Below the pieces are notes generated by a model. The model made no database searches. It was not told the origin of the DNA and was given only the letters and a program-made list of their open reading frames with translations. Made by a program: the position numbers and the translations under genes. From NCBI GenBank assembly GCA_030524125.1, contig JAUNHB010000029.1, positions 1-32,084 on the forward strand: 32,084 bases of DNA. Reading direction: 5' to 3'. Position 1 is the stretch's first letter, and each line of letters starts with the position of its first letter. Below are positions 1 to 7,918 of this stretch, one piece after another. The DNA comes from Eubacteriales bacterium. GTDB taxonomy: Bacteria; Bacillota; Clostridia; Lachnospirales; Lachnospiraceae.

Positions 1-74
1 AGCTCCATACCGAAGCGGCGTCCCTCCTTCAGGGCAAGCCGATAGAAATTCACCTTTTTCAAAGCTTCCATCAT
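1..74 (-). CDS. 5' end of an unidentified gene, cut by the left window edge
   Basis: A start codon at 74-72 opens a frame that runs off the window and encodes about 25 residues, beginning MMEALKKVNFYRLALKEG. A second ATG follows directly. A strong GAGGAGGAG ribosome site lies between this start and the stop of the preceding wedge gene at 95, so the gene continues the same operon. The visible part is basic and helical-looking but too short to assign. In PVC/Afp-type operons the genes after the two gp6-like wedge genes usually encode a fibre or tail-tip protein, the tape measure and the AAA ATPase, so one of these is possible. That is only positional inference. Confidence 0.6.
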   Translation of the reverse strand, partial: MMEALKKVNFYRLALKEGRRFGME

Positions 75-94
75 ATGCGGCTCTCCTCCTCTCT

Positions 95-1960
95 CTATGC
101 TTTCTCCACAAATTCAATTTCCATCTTTTCAAAGCAGCTCAGCGCGTCCTCGTGGAGCAGGATGTCTCCCCGGCTGTTTTTCGACGCGCCGCTTCCTGCC
201 TGTTCCAGATTCAGCTCGTAGACGCAGGACACGCCCTCCAGCATCTCCAGACGGGTGAACAGTCTGCCGTAGGAGATCACAGCCCCGAACGGCCGCTCTC
301 TCCTCGTATAGTCGATCGCCTCCCGGAGGCACTGGCGGACCCGCTCTCTGGCGTCCTGCGTATCCTTCCAAAGGCCGATCCGTCCGTATGCCTCCACGCC
401 CACATAGACGGGAGATACGACGCTCACTTTCATGTTCAGAAGCCGGTAAGGCTCCACGTGGCGCTCGATGGCTCTCCGGTAGCGTTCCCCAAGCTCCGGC
501 TTTGCGCTCCGGCTCCACGGCTTGACGGCCAGCACCACCTCGTTGACGCTCCCCTGCCGGTGATAGAGCTGTCCGTACACCGTCCCCGGGATCACATGGA
601 CCAGCTCGATCATCAGTCCCGGCGTCTCCCTGACGATCCGCTCGTAATCCTCCTCCGAGGCCATCCGTCTCTGGGCGAACAGCGAGCTCTCCATGCGGGC
701 GAGCATGTCGGAAAGCCTCTCCCGGTCCCGGCCTCCCTGAAGCGGCATGGGATTTGACACCTGCCACGGAAAGCGTTCGGGATCCGCAAAGCTTTTCAGC
801 TCGCCGGCCTGTACGTTTCCCGCCTGGAACAGGGAGCAGGTCAGTCCCGTCACATGGACGGACCATCCCGCCGGCGGGACCGCGCCCCGAAGTCCGTCTC
901 CGAACCGCACGGTCTGCGTCTCCCGGTCGTAGGAGAAGATCCGATCCTCATATCCCGCCTGCTCCCAGTGATCCGCCCGTCTCCACAGGACTCTCTCTCC
1001 CTGCGGTCCGGCCAGCAGCAGAGAAAAATCCATGACGTTCGGATAGTCGAACAACAGTTCCTGCTCCGCGCAGCCGTCGGTCTGTCCGATCCGCAGCTGC
1101 TCCTTCAGATCGCCCTCCCGGCATACAGTCCGCTTCTGCACCACCTCGATCGGATTGACATAGATCATGCCAAGCCGCGGAGGGATATCATAGCTTCCCT
1201 TCTCCAGCGTGCACCGGACAAAATACGCCTCTTTCCCGGCCTCAGGATGCCGGAACGCTTTCATTTCTCCCGGAAGGGAGATCCGCACAAAGCCGCTTTT
1301 CAGAAAGCCGCACGTTCCGTCCGAAACTTGCGCGTCCACAAATCCCTCCTCCGTGCAGACCTGCCAGCGCAGGCCGCACAGCCGGAAATCCGGTCCGAAC
1401 GGCGCGCGTCTTCCGTCCTCCTGCACGCAGACATACAGTCCGTCTCCGTCCGAAAGAGGACGCTCAAAGCCCAGATAGACGCTCTGTTCCCCGGACATCT
1501 CCGAGGCGAAGCATTCCGCATAGTCGCCGTCCCGGCCCGCGAAAGCCGTCAGGTCCGCGCAGCGTCCGTCCGACTCGCTTAAAAATACGCAGAACCGGTT
1601 GCCGCCTGCCCGGCAGCTTCCCACCGTCTCGAAGGGCACGTCTCCGGCCAGAAGCTTCGTGCCGGCCGGGATCTCGTCCTGCGCGAAGGCTCTGCTTACG
1701 ACCGCGTAGCCCGACGCCGGTTTTTCCTTCTCCGGCTCGATGCCGAGAAGCTTCAAATATTTTTCCACGTGGACGTCCCCCGTGGCGTTCATATAATAGT
1801 CCAGCATATCCGTAAGCCACGCGTACGTCTGCAGCACCGTGATGCCCGGATCGTGGCTGTTGTAGTCTGTCCACTGCTCCGTCATGGACGGGATCCGGCT
1901 CACCGCCCTCTGTATGATCTGCTCATAGGTCAGATCGTCAAGCTCTGGTACTTTCAGCAT
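95..1960 (-). CDS. Baseplate wedge protein, gp6/J-like (Pvc11/12 type), 621 aa
   Basis: This is a baseplate wedge component of the contractile system, expected to form the ring that holds the hub and triggers sheath contraction. The N-terminus (residues 1-80) has the pattern seen in putative baseplate assembly proteins: a region around RIPSMTEQWTDYNSHDPG, then a helical stretch and YLKLLGI. A central beta-rich part follows. The C-terminal third (about 410-590) looks like the J/gp6 domain, with RMASEEDYERIV and a long helix-strand region. The start ATG overlaps the stop of the upstream 949-residue wedge gene in ATGCTGA, so translation is probably coupled. A GAGGTG ribosome site precedes it. 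Both wedge proteins share the same N-terminal plan and are likely ancient paralogues. The family is clear; the exact Pvc11 versus Pvc12 assignment is less certain. Confidence 0.88.
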   Translation of the reverse strand: MLKVPELDDLTYEQIIQRAVSRIPSMTEQWTDYNSHDPGITVLQTYAWLTDMLDYYMNATGDVHVEKYLKLLGIEPEKEKPASGYAVVSRAFAQDEIPAGTKLLAGDVPFETVGSCRAGGNRFCVFLSESDGRCADLTAFAGRDGDYAECFASEMSGEQSVYLGFERPLSDGDGLYVCVQEDGRRAPFGPDFRLCGLRWQVCTEEGFVDAQVSDGTCGFLKSGFVRISLPGEMKAFRHPEAGKEAYFVRCTLEKGSYDIPPRLGMIYVNPIEVVQKRTVCREGDLKEQLRIGQTDGCAEQELLFDYPNVMDFSLLLAGPQGERVLWRRADHWEQAGYEDRIFSYDRETQTVRFGDGLRGAVPPAGWSVHVTGLTCSLFQAGNVQAGELKSFADPERFPWQVSNPMPLQGGRDRERLSDMLARMESSLFAQRRMASEEDYERIVRETPGLMIELVHVIPGTVYGQLYHRQGSVNEVVLAVKPWSRSAKPELGERYRRAIERHVEPYRLLNMKVSVVSPVYVGVEAYGRIGLWKDTQDARERVRQCLREAIDYTRRERPFGAVISYGRLFTRLEMLEGVSCVYELNLEQAGSGASKNSRGDILLHEDALSCFEKMEIEFVEKA

Positions 1961-4803
1961 TCGCTCACCTCGATATATACTCTGTGCTCGCCGTTCACCG
2001 CCATCAGGAACGGATTTTTCATATTTTCATAAAACTCATCGGTGACGGTCAGCTCCTTTCCGTCCACCAGCGCGGTCATGACCATTCTGGAGATGCTGCA
2101 CCCGGCGATCCGGGTCCTGAGTCTGGCGGTCAGCTGGGACATGCGGGGCAGCTCCCCGATCTCCCAGCCCCGGCCGCCCACGCCGCCCTTCAGCGGATCG
2201 ATAAACTGCCGAAGCTCCTCCAGCGCCTGCTGCTGGAGCTCGTACGCCTGATCCATGGAATCCTTTTCGATCCACACTCTGACGCTCAGCCTGATAAAAT
2301 ACGGCTGGATCAGCGTCAGGCTCTTTCCCGACGGGAAGAGGGCGCTGTCTCTGGCCAGCCGGTCGCGGATGGCCTGTTTGAGACCGGAAAACACATGCGC
2401 TCCTTTTTCGTATTCCTCCACCAGCACGGCGATGGTCACGTTCCCGTAGCGGGTGTTTCCGTAGGCGTCCGCATGGCTTACGCACTTGACCTTCCTTACC
2501 CCGTAGGACACCTGCGAGATCAGGTCAAAGAAATCCCTCGCCGTGACGGCCCGGTTCCGGGTCCTCAGCATCCCCGTCACCAGACGCATGGCGGCGTCCT
2601 CCGTGTAGCCGTCGTAGCCTCCGTAGGTGGGGAAGGGGTTCGTCACGCCGGACAGATAGCGGATGGCCGTTCCCGGCGTCGTGATCGCGTGAGCCGGAAG
2701 ATTGGCCGCCCCGCCGCTGTAATTGCTGTGGGCCACCCGGATCAGCGGACCCTCCTTTGCCAGAGCAAAGTCCGCAAACGCGTATTTCCGAAACGACAGC
2801 TCGCCCGACGCCATATCAAGCTGGTAGCTCCTGCCGCCCTCGTACATCTGTTCGGCCTTCTTCCAGAGCACCCACTCCTCCCCGCGGCCGGTCTGCTCCC
2901 GGATCCAGACCTCCGCCTTCAGAAGATTTTGCTGGGAGAGCTGGATGCGGACCGCCTCGGTCGTATCGTCCAGATAAAATTCCTCCGTCACCGTGTTGAC
3001 GTTGACGATCCGCGCCATGTTCGGGTAGATCCCCTTCACCCGCGGAAGGGCGTATTCCGGATGCTCCCTGCCGGCGCTGACGAAACGGAGGAAATATCCC
3101 TCGCGGCCGAACAGGGACCGTTTTTCCATATCCTCCGGGATCATCAGAAGCATGGCTCCCGAACCGCAGAAGCCTTCCGTATAGTCCACCGTCCGAACCG
3201 GCAGAAAACCCCGGTCCGACAAATACTCCGCCTGGAACTCCACCGCCCGGTCGCTGTCGTTTTCGATGTCAAAATAGAGACTGAAGGGCATCCCCGCCAC
3301 AGACCGGTCAAAGCCAAGATACATGGTCCGTCTGGCATGCTCCGTCTGGAAAAAGAGGCTGGCGCTCCCTCCGTCCCTCAAGCTCTCCGTCACATCCCGC
3401 TCATCGAAATTATTTTTCGCCAGCGCATAGGACGCGCTCCTTGGATGATCCTCATAGGAATAGGACAGCGTCATCCCGGATATGACCGGACACTTGTAGA
3501 CGGCGGGCACCCGGTAGATGTTTTCCGCCTGAAGAAGCCTGGCCCGGATGCGGCCCTCGCCGGAGCCCTCCTCGTAGTCCGCCATATCGTCCGGGCAGAC
3601 GAACTCCAGCGTCGCCTGACCCTCCACGGAGCCGTTGAACATGGCCGATACATGCTCCTCTTTTAGAAGCCGCTTCCATCCCGTGCGGCTCTTGTATTCC
3701 CAGCACACATAGTCCGCCAGCACCTCCGCCGGACGGATGCTCGCCTGCTTTTTCGGTTTTTTCATGATCGCCTTGTACTCCAGATCCATGTCGGGAAGCT
3801 CCAGCGTCTCCTCGTGGATCCGGTAATCCAGACGGAACTTAATCCAGATCCTCGCCCCGGGACGGCTCAGCGCCTCCGGGTCGTCCAGCGTCATCTCATT
3901 GTAGAGCCCCAGCGGCTTTCCAAACGGATAGATCCTGCCGGACGGCTCGTCGTTTCCGTTCAGCCGCACTTCCCGCGGGACGATCTGCTCTCCTGAAAAA
4001 GAGACCGACAGCGATTTGATATAGATCGTCGGCAGCGTTCCCGTGCAGGACAGCGTGAGATAATAGCCCTCTTTCTGCCCAACGGCCGCTTTTTCCGGCG
4101 TATAGTCCTCCATCCTGAGACGGATCGCTCCGTCTGTCTCCTCCACGGACGGGAAGGGCCTCTCCTGCCCGTCCGGCTCCAGCACGGACCATACGACCCC
4201 GTCTCCGCTTAAAAGCTTCGCCGCCCCGGGCTCTTCCTCCTCCCCGGACGTCCGGATCCGCACCCGCAGATCCAGACTGCCAAGCCCGGTAAACAGATCC
4301 TCGAAGCAGAGATACAGCTTATGGCAGGCGCAGTTTTCCCCCTGCACGCCAAACGCCTGAAAGGCCCCGGACGCTCCGTCTGTCAGATCGTGCCGGATGA
4401 TCCGGTCGCTCTCGCGGTCCGTGATCACCGCCATGACCGGCTGCGCGTCGCAGATAGTCAGGCTGTGCTCCGTCTCAAAGACCATCTCCCCCGCCTCCGG
4501 CGAAGAGGCCAGAAGTCTCGTCCCCTTCGGGATCGGGACCATCCCCTCGTGCCCCTTCACCGGCTGAAGCTGCACGTAGCCTCTGGAGGCGCTGACCGGC
4601 TCCTTCAGCATGGGGCCGAACAGGTTCAGATACTGGATCCGGTGCTTGGGGATCACCTGCCCATAGCGCTCCTGACACTCGTTCATCATGTCGCCGCACA
4701 GATCCGTCAGTACGCAGCCCGGCTCTTCTTTTCCGCGCTCATAGGCGAACTCCGGCACATAGGAGTGCATCAGCTTCTTAAGTTTTTCATAGGTGTTTTC
4801 CAT
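1954..4803 (-). CDS. Large baseplate wedge protein, gp6/J-like (Pvc11/12 type), 949 aa
   Basis: This is the second and larger wedge protein of the baseplate. The N-terminus carries the same plan as its 621-residue neighbour: a short helix, an acidic EEPGCVLTDL stretch, YLNLFG and then a beta domain beginning near residue 75. The C-terminal 230 residues contain the J-like part, with RAVTARDFFDLISQVSYGV, a conserved region around PYFIRLSVRVWIE and a final WEIGELPRMSQL segment. The start at 4803 has GGGGAGCGAT before ATG. It follows the gp25 gene by 33 bases and overlaps the next wedge gene by 7 bases. The order gp25, wedge, wedge is the normal order of PVC/Afp baseplates (9, 11, 12). The length is close to that of Afp11/12-class proteins. 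No truncation or frameshift is seen. Confidence 0.87.
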   Translation of the reverse strand: MENTYEKLKKLMHSYVPEFAYERGKEEPGCVLTDLCGDMMNECQERYGQVIPKHRIQYLNLFGPMLKEPVSASRGYVQLQPVKGHEGMVPIPKGTRLLASSPEAGEMVFETEHSLTICDAQPVMAVITDRESDRIIRHDLTDGASGAFQAFGVQGENCACHKLYLCFEDLFTGLGSLDLRVRIRTSGEEEEPGAAKLLSGDGVVWSVLEPDGQERPFPSVEETDGAIRLRMEDYTPEKAAVGQKEGYYLTLSCTGTLPTIYIKSLSVSFSGEQIVPREVRLNGNDEPSGRIYPFGKPLGLYNEMTLDDPEALSRPGARIWIKFRLDYRIHEETLELPDMDLEYKAIMKKPKKQASIRPAEVLADYVCWEYKSRTGWKRLLKEEHVSAMFNGSVEGQATLEFVCPDDMADYEEGSGEGRIRARLLQAENIYRVPAVYKCPVISGMTLSYSYEDHPRSASYALAKNNFDERDVTESLRDGGSASLFFQTEHARRTMYLGFDRSVAGMPFSLYFDIENDSDRAVEFQAEYLSDRGFLPVRTVDYTEGFCGSGAMLLMIPEDMEKRSLFGREGYFLRFVSAGREHPEYALPRVKGIYPNMARIVNVNTVTEEFYLDDTTEAVRIQLSQQNLLKAEVWIREQTGRGEEWVLWKKAEQMYEGGRSYQLDMASGELSFRKYAFADFALAKEGPLIRVAHSNYSGGAANLPAHAITTPGTAIRYLSGVTNPFPTYGGYDGYTEDAAMRLVTGMLRTRNRAVTARDFFDLISQVSYGVRKVKCVSHADAYGNTRYGNVTIAVLVEEYEKGAHVFSGLKQAIRDRLARDSALFPSGKSLTLIQPYFIRLSVRVWIEKDSMDQAYELQQQALEELRQFIDPLKGGVGGRGWEIGELPRMSQLTARLRTRIAGCSISRMVMTALVDGKELTVTDEFYENMKNPFLMAVNGEHRVYIEVSEC

Positions 4804-4836
4804 ATCGCTCCCCAGTCCTTTCTCCTTTTCGAAGCT

Positions 4837-5259
4837 TTAAAGCTCTCCGGTTCCTTCCTCCAGATAATAGGGAAATACCAGATTGTTCGGATTGTTGGTG
4901 GCTCTCACATAATAGTCGATATTGAGGTAGATCGTCCCTTTGCCAAGCTCCCTTTTGTCCACGGACACGCTGACTCTGCGGATCCTCGGCTCATAGCGCG
5001 TCAGCGCCTCCTCCGCCTCCCGGATCAGCTGCGCCTCGAAGGCCGGGTCCGGCAGCTCAAAGACGTACGCCTGAAGGTTGCAGCCGAAGTCCGGCAGCAT
5101 GGCCCGTTCCTTGAATCTGGTCATCAATATGATATAGATGGCCTGGCGGATGTCCTCTTCGCCCTCCGCCATCTTAAACTGCCCCGTCACCGGATCCACC
5201 TCGGGAGGAAACGAAAATCCTCTTCCCAGAAATGCTCTTGAACTGTCCATAGACTCCAT
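4837..5259 (-). CDS. gp25/GPW baseplate protein (Pvc9 type), 140 aa
   Basis: This is the small baseplate protein of the gp25/GPW family, which joins the wedge to the inner baseplate and primes sheath assembly. Residues 30-75 carry the family signature: an IRQAIYIILMTRFKERAML stretch followed by PDFGCNL, matching the usual pattern of a helix, an R-x-M and a P-x-F-G. Residues 90-125 form the typical strand-rich tail with YEPRI and a repeated-strand end. The first ATG at 5259 is chosen because GGAGG lies 6 bases upstream. A second in-frame ATG three codons later has a poorly spaced ribosome site. The spike gene ends 35 bases upstream and the large wedge gene begins 33 bases downstream. Confidence 0.93.
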   Translation of the reverse strand: MESMDSSRAFLGRGFSFPPEVDPVTGQFKMAEGEEDIRQAIYIILMTRFKERAMLPDFGCNLQAYVFELPDPAFEAQLIREAEEALTRYEPRIRRVSVSVDKRELGKGTIYLNIDYYVRATNNPNNLVFPYYLEEGTGEL

Positions 5260-5275
5260 CCTTTCCTCCGCAAAA

Positions 5276-5293
5276 GGGCCTTTTGACCGGCCC
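5276..5293 (-). promoter_or_regulatory. Short hairpin in the spike-gp25 gap
   Basis: In the transcript, GGGCC and GGCCC form a 5-base-pair stem with an 8-base loop, directly followed by UUUU and then the gp25 ribosome site. It resembles a minimal terminator or attenuator. The stem is short and the U run is only four bases, so strong termination is unlikely. Confidence 0.3.
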
Positions 5294-5294
5294 G

Positions 5295-6077
5295 TCAGTT
5301 GATCTTTACTACCGCGCCCTTGGCGCTCAGCGGGCCGGAGGACTGCACGTCCACCTGGGACTGTCCGCTGATCTTCACCTGCGCGCCTTCTGCCTTCAGC
5401 GCCGCGGTCGCCTTAAGGCCGATCTCGTTGTCGGCGGACACCGCGACCTTGCTGGCCTTCAGGCTGATCTCGCCCGACGAGCCGTCCATCTGAAGCTGCG
5501 TCTTCTCCCCTGCCTTTAAGAGGAGCTTCGACTTTGACAGGATCGTGGTCTCCCCTTTTTTGCAGTCCATGCGGATCGTGTTGCCCGCGTCCTTGTCGGC
5601 GACGCTCACGATCTCGTTCTCGTCGTCCACCAGAACGACGGTCCCCTTCGGCGTCGTCAGCTTGATCGTCTGCTTCTGGTCCTCGTCCGTCAGGAGCAGG
5701 TCGACGCCGCCCTTCGTGCGCAGGTGCTTCTTCCTGTTGTTTTCGTCAAAGCTTTCCGATACCATGGCCGCGCCGCCCGGATAGAGGCTTCCCAGCAGGA
5801 ACGGCCTCTTTAAGCTTCCGCCGATAAATCCCACCAGCACCGTCTCGTCGATCTCCGGCACCCAGTACCAGCCGTAGCCGGGACCGGCGGCAGGAGCCAT
5901 GAGCCGCACCCACTCGCACATGTTTTTCCCGGTCTCCCAGACGGTGAACTCCACCTTCACCATCCCTTTAAAATCCGGGTTGTTGTTCTCCACGACCGTC
6001 CCCTGCACAAAGCCCGTAGCCTTCTGGTTGTCGTAATATTCATTTTCACTGCGCATCAAATCGGTAATCGAATTCAT
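5295..6077 (-). CDS. Spike protein, gp5-like OB fold plus beta-helix, 260 aa
   Basis: This is the central puncturing spike. Residues about 20-105 form a gp5/VgrG-type OB domain, with GFVQGTVVENNNPDFKGMV, a GYGWYWVPEIDETVLVGF core and FLLGSLYPG at the end. Residues about 120-260 are a run of alternating short strands rich in K, T, S and D, typical of a trimeric beta-helix needle. The start is the ATG at 6077, sharing ATGA with the stop of the hub gene. The same frame stays open for 53 codons upstream, but that part is only the shadow of the hub gene. In PVC and Afp the hub and spike are one VgrG-like chain (Pvc8); here they are two coupled genes. The PAAR-like tip is encoded about 8 kb away. 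Confidence 0.9.
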   Translation of the reverse strand: MNSITDLMRSENEYYDNQKATGFVQGTVVENNNPDFKGMVKVEFTVWETGKNMCEWVRLMAPAAGPGYGWYWVPEIDETVLVGFIGGSLKRPFLLGSLYPGGAAMVSESFDENNRKKHLRTKGGVDLLLTDEDQKQTIKLTTPKGTVVLVDDENEIVSVADKDAGNTIRMDCKKGETTILSKSKLLLKAGEKTQLQMDGSSGEISLKASKVAVSADNEIGLKATAALKAEGAQVKISGQSQVDVQSSGPLSAKGAVVKIN

Positions 6078-7171
6078 AGGCTGTCCGCTCCTGCCGTGAT
6101 GTATGTCCGGTAGCCTTCCTCGTCGAACACGTGCCGCACATACGTGATATAGTATTTCCGGTCCGCGATGCCGGACAGGCCTTCCACCTCCACGAAGCGC
6201 CCGGGGGCCAGCTCCGGGATCCCCACGCACTCGCATTCCAGCTGGCCGAACCGCCTTCGCGCGTCGTCCATCCTGGCCTGCGCCCGAAGCGCGGCCTCCG
6301 ACGCGTCCTTGACGCCCGGCTCATAGAATACCTGCCGCGTCTGCTTCAGGAGCTTCGAGGGGCCGGAGCCTTTCCCGAAGCTTCCGCTTATGGACGCCTC
6401 TCCCTGGATCCTTGCCCCGCTGGAGGCGTCCACCGAGCGGATCTCGATCTTATCCACCAGCGACTGGGCCGAGATGGAAAATCCCGCCCGCAGGATCCCT
6501 TTTCCGGGAGAGAGGGTCGCGATGGCGGAGGTGACCTTCTGCCGCTTCCGGAAATACGCCTTTCCCTGGAGAATGAAAAACTCATATCCGTGCTTGTCCG
6601 CCTGCTCGGAGATCAGCTCGTAGTCCGTCATCATGTGACTCCGCAGGGGCACCTCGTCCTCAGGGCAGGAATCCAGCTCCTTTCCCGACAGGTAGCCGCT
6701 GACCGGCGGCTCGCCCAGAAGGAAACCCACGACGGCGTCCGCGCTCTTCTGTGTAAAAAACTCCATGCGCCGCGTCTTCATGAGGAGTCCCTTGACGTCC
6801 ATGCACTCCACCCGGATCCGGCAGGAGCCGTCCTCCATGCCGAACTGATAGTCGATCTTGTTCACATAGCCTTTGAAGAGAGATTCCCGGCGCACATAGC
6901 CAAGCTCCACCTCCACCATCTCTCCAAGCTGGAGCTTCTCCACAAATTTTTTGAAATCCGTCTGCTTCTCCTCGTAAACGTTTTCGAGAAAGAACACGCA
7001 GCCGGAGGCCTCCAGACCGCTGGTCAGCTCCAGCTCCAGCGAACGGACGTCCGCCTTCTCCCCCGCCGCCAGTCTGGTCGTCCCGACTGTCACCTCCATG
7101 GAGGGCGCGCGGAATTCCCCATATTTCTTTCTGAGCGCGCCGTAGTCGGTGCTCTCCTGCATCAAATCCAT
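6074..7171 (-). CDS. Baseplate hub, gp27-like (N-terminal half of Pvc8/VgrG), 365 aa
   Basis: This is the hub that adapts the six-fold tube to the three-fold spike. Early residues (about 25-130) have the strand pattern of gp27/VgrG domains, including SLELELTSGLEASG, a region around VEVELGYVRRESLFKG and GYVNKIDYQFG. Residues 180-210 hold the conserved MTDYELISEQADKHGYEFFI, a hallmark of phage late-control/VgrG hubs. The last part returns to a beta domain ending near PGRFVEVEGL. A GGAGGGAAGAAG ribosome site precedes the ATG. The gene ends in a 4-base overlap with the spike gene, which suggests the two proteins are made in equal amounts. There is no OB fold in this chain, so the family's usual fusion has been split. 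Confidence 0.9.
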   Translation of the reverse strand: MDLMQESTDYGALRKKYGEFRAPSMEVTVGTTRLAAGEKADVRSLELELTSGLEASGCVFFLENVYEEKQTDFKKFVEKLQLGEMVEVELGYVRRESLFKGYVNKIDYQFGMEDGSCRIRVECMDVKGLLMKTRRMEFFTQKSADAVVGFLLGEPPVSGYLSGKELDSCPEDEVPLRSHMMTDYELISEQADKHGYEFFILQGKAYFRKRQKVTSAIATLSPGKGILRAGFSISAQSLVDKIEIRSVDASSGARIQGEASISGSFGKGSGPSKLLKQTRQVFYEPGVKDASEAALRAQARMDDARRRFGQLECECVGIPELAPGRFVEVEGLSGIADRKYYITYVRHVFDEEGYRTYITAGADSL

Positions 7172-7198
7172 CTTCTTCCCTCCAAACCGTTCCGTCCG

Positions 7199-7918
7199 TT
7201 ACAGCGCGGGGACCTTCAGCCGTCTGGTATGATCGACTCTTCTGGGATTGAGGATCCCGTTCTCCCGGGCGATCTCCTTCCAGCAGGAGACGTCGTTGTA
7301 TTCCGCGTCCGCCAGCATCCAGAGCTCCTCCCGCTGGTTCAGTCTCCGGTATTTTGTCCGGTCGGGAGATTCCTTCGGATTCGCCCGGATCTCCTTGGAG
7401 ACCCTAAGGTCCTCTCCCTCGATCTCCACGTCCAGCTTGACCCGCACGGGATTGCCGTCCATGTCAAACATCTGGTAACTGATGTTCAGAGAGGTCATAT
7501 GGCCGAGGAAAGCCATGCCGCCCCACGAAAAGCATACGTACGGCTGCTCGTGGTTCTCTCCTTCGATCTTCATGAGGAGCGCCAGCTCGCTGCACACGTC
7601 GGCGAGCGTCTGCTTGTCCTTCAAATATTCCCTGGCCTCCGGCATATAGGTGGCGGCGTCGAGGACGAGGCTGACTCTTAGATTGGCGAGCTCGCTGTCC
7701 GCCGCCTGCAGATCCTTCGGATCCGCCTCCTCCCCGTGCCCTGTTTTATTTTTGAATTTCAGGCCGCGACTGACGGAATATTCCGAGGGGTTGAACTGCA
7801 CGGAAATGCTTTTCATATTTCTGGCGTTTTCCCGGAGCCCGTCATAGGATCCGTACATGAGCTGCGCCTTCGAGAGCGGCCCGTCGTCTCTCATGAGAAA
7901 CTCATTCTTTTTGTTCAT
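7199..7918 (-). CDS. LysM-domain tube/baseplate adaptor (Pvc7 type), 239 aa
   Basis: This is the adaptor between inner tube and hub. Residues about 15-175 match the tube-like domain of contractile injection systems, with SISVQFNPSEYSVSRGL near the start and FLGHMTSLNISYQMFD later. Residues 189-239 are a LysM-like module: RRLNQREELWMLADAEYND, then WKEIARENGI and a final RRLKVPAL. LysM in this setting is structural (as in gp53-like adaptors) and need not bind peptidoglycan. The ATG directly follows the TAG stop of the 1001-residue gene with no gap, and GGAGAGGA lies about 9 bases upstream. The order tube2, spacer gene, LysM, hub fits the PVC/Afp order 5-6-7-8. Confidence 0.92.
   Translation of the reverse strand: MNKKNEFLMRDDGPLSKAQLMYGSYDGLRENARNMKSISVQFNPSEYSVSRGLKFKNKTGHGEEADPKDLQAADSELANLRVSLVLDAATYMPEAREYLKDKQTLADVCSELALLMKIEGENHEQPYVCFSWGGMAFLGHMTSLNISYQMFDMDGNPVRVKLDVEIEGEDLRVSKEIRANPKESPDRTKYRRLNQREELWMLADAEYNDVSCWKEIARENGILNPRRVDHTRRLKVPAL

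Noticed and set aside
6078..6236. 53-codon upstream extension of the spike gene
   Set aside because: It lies wholly inside the hub gene and reads as Arg/Gly-rich shadow. The ATG at 6077 in ATGA with the hub stop gives a normal start.
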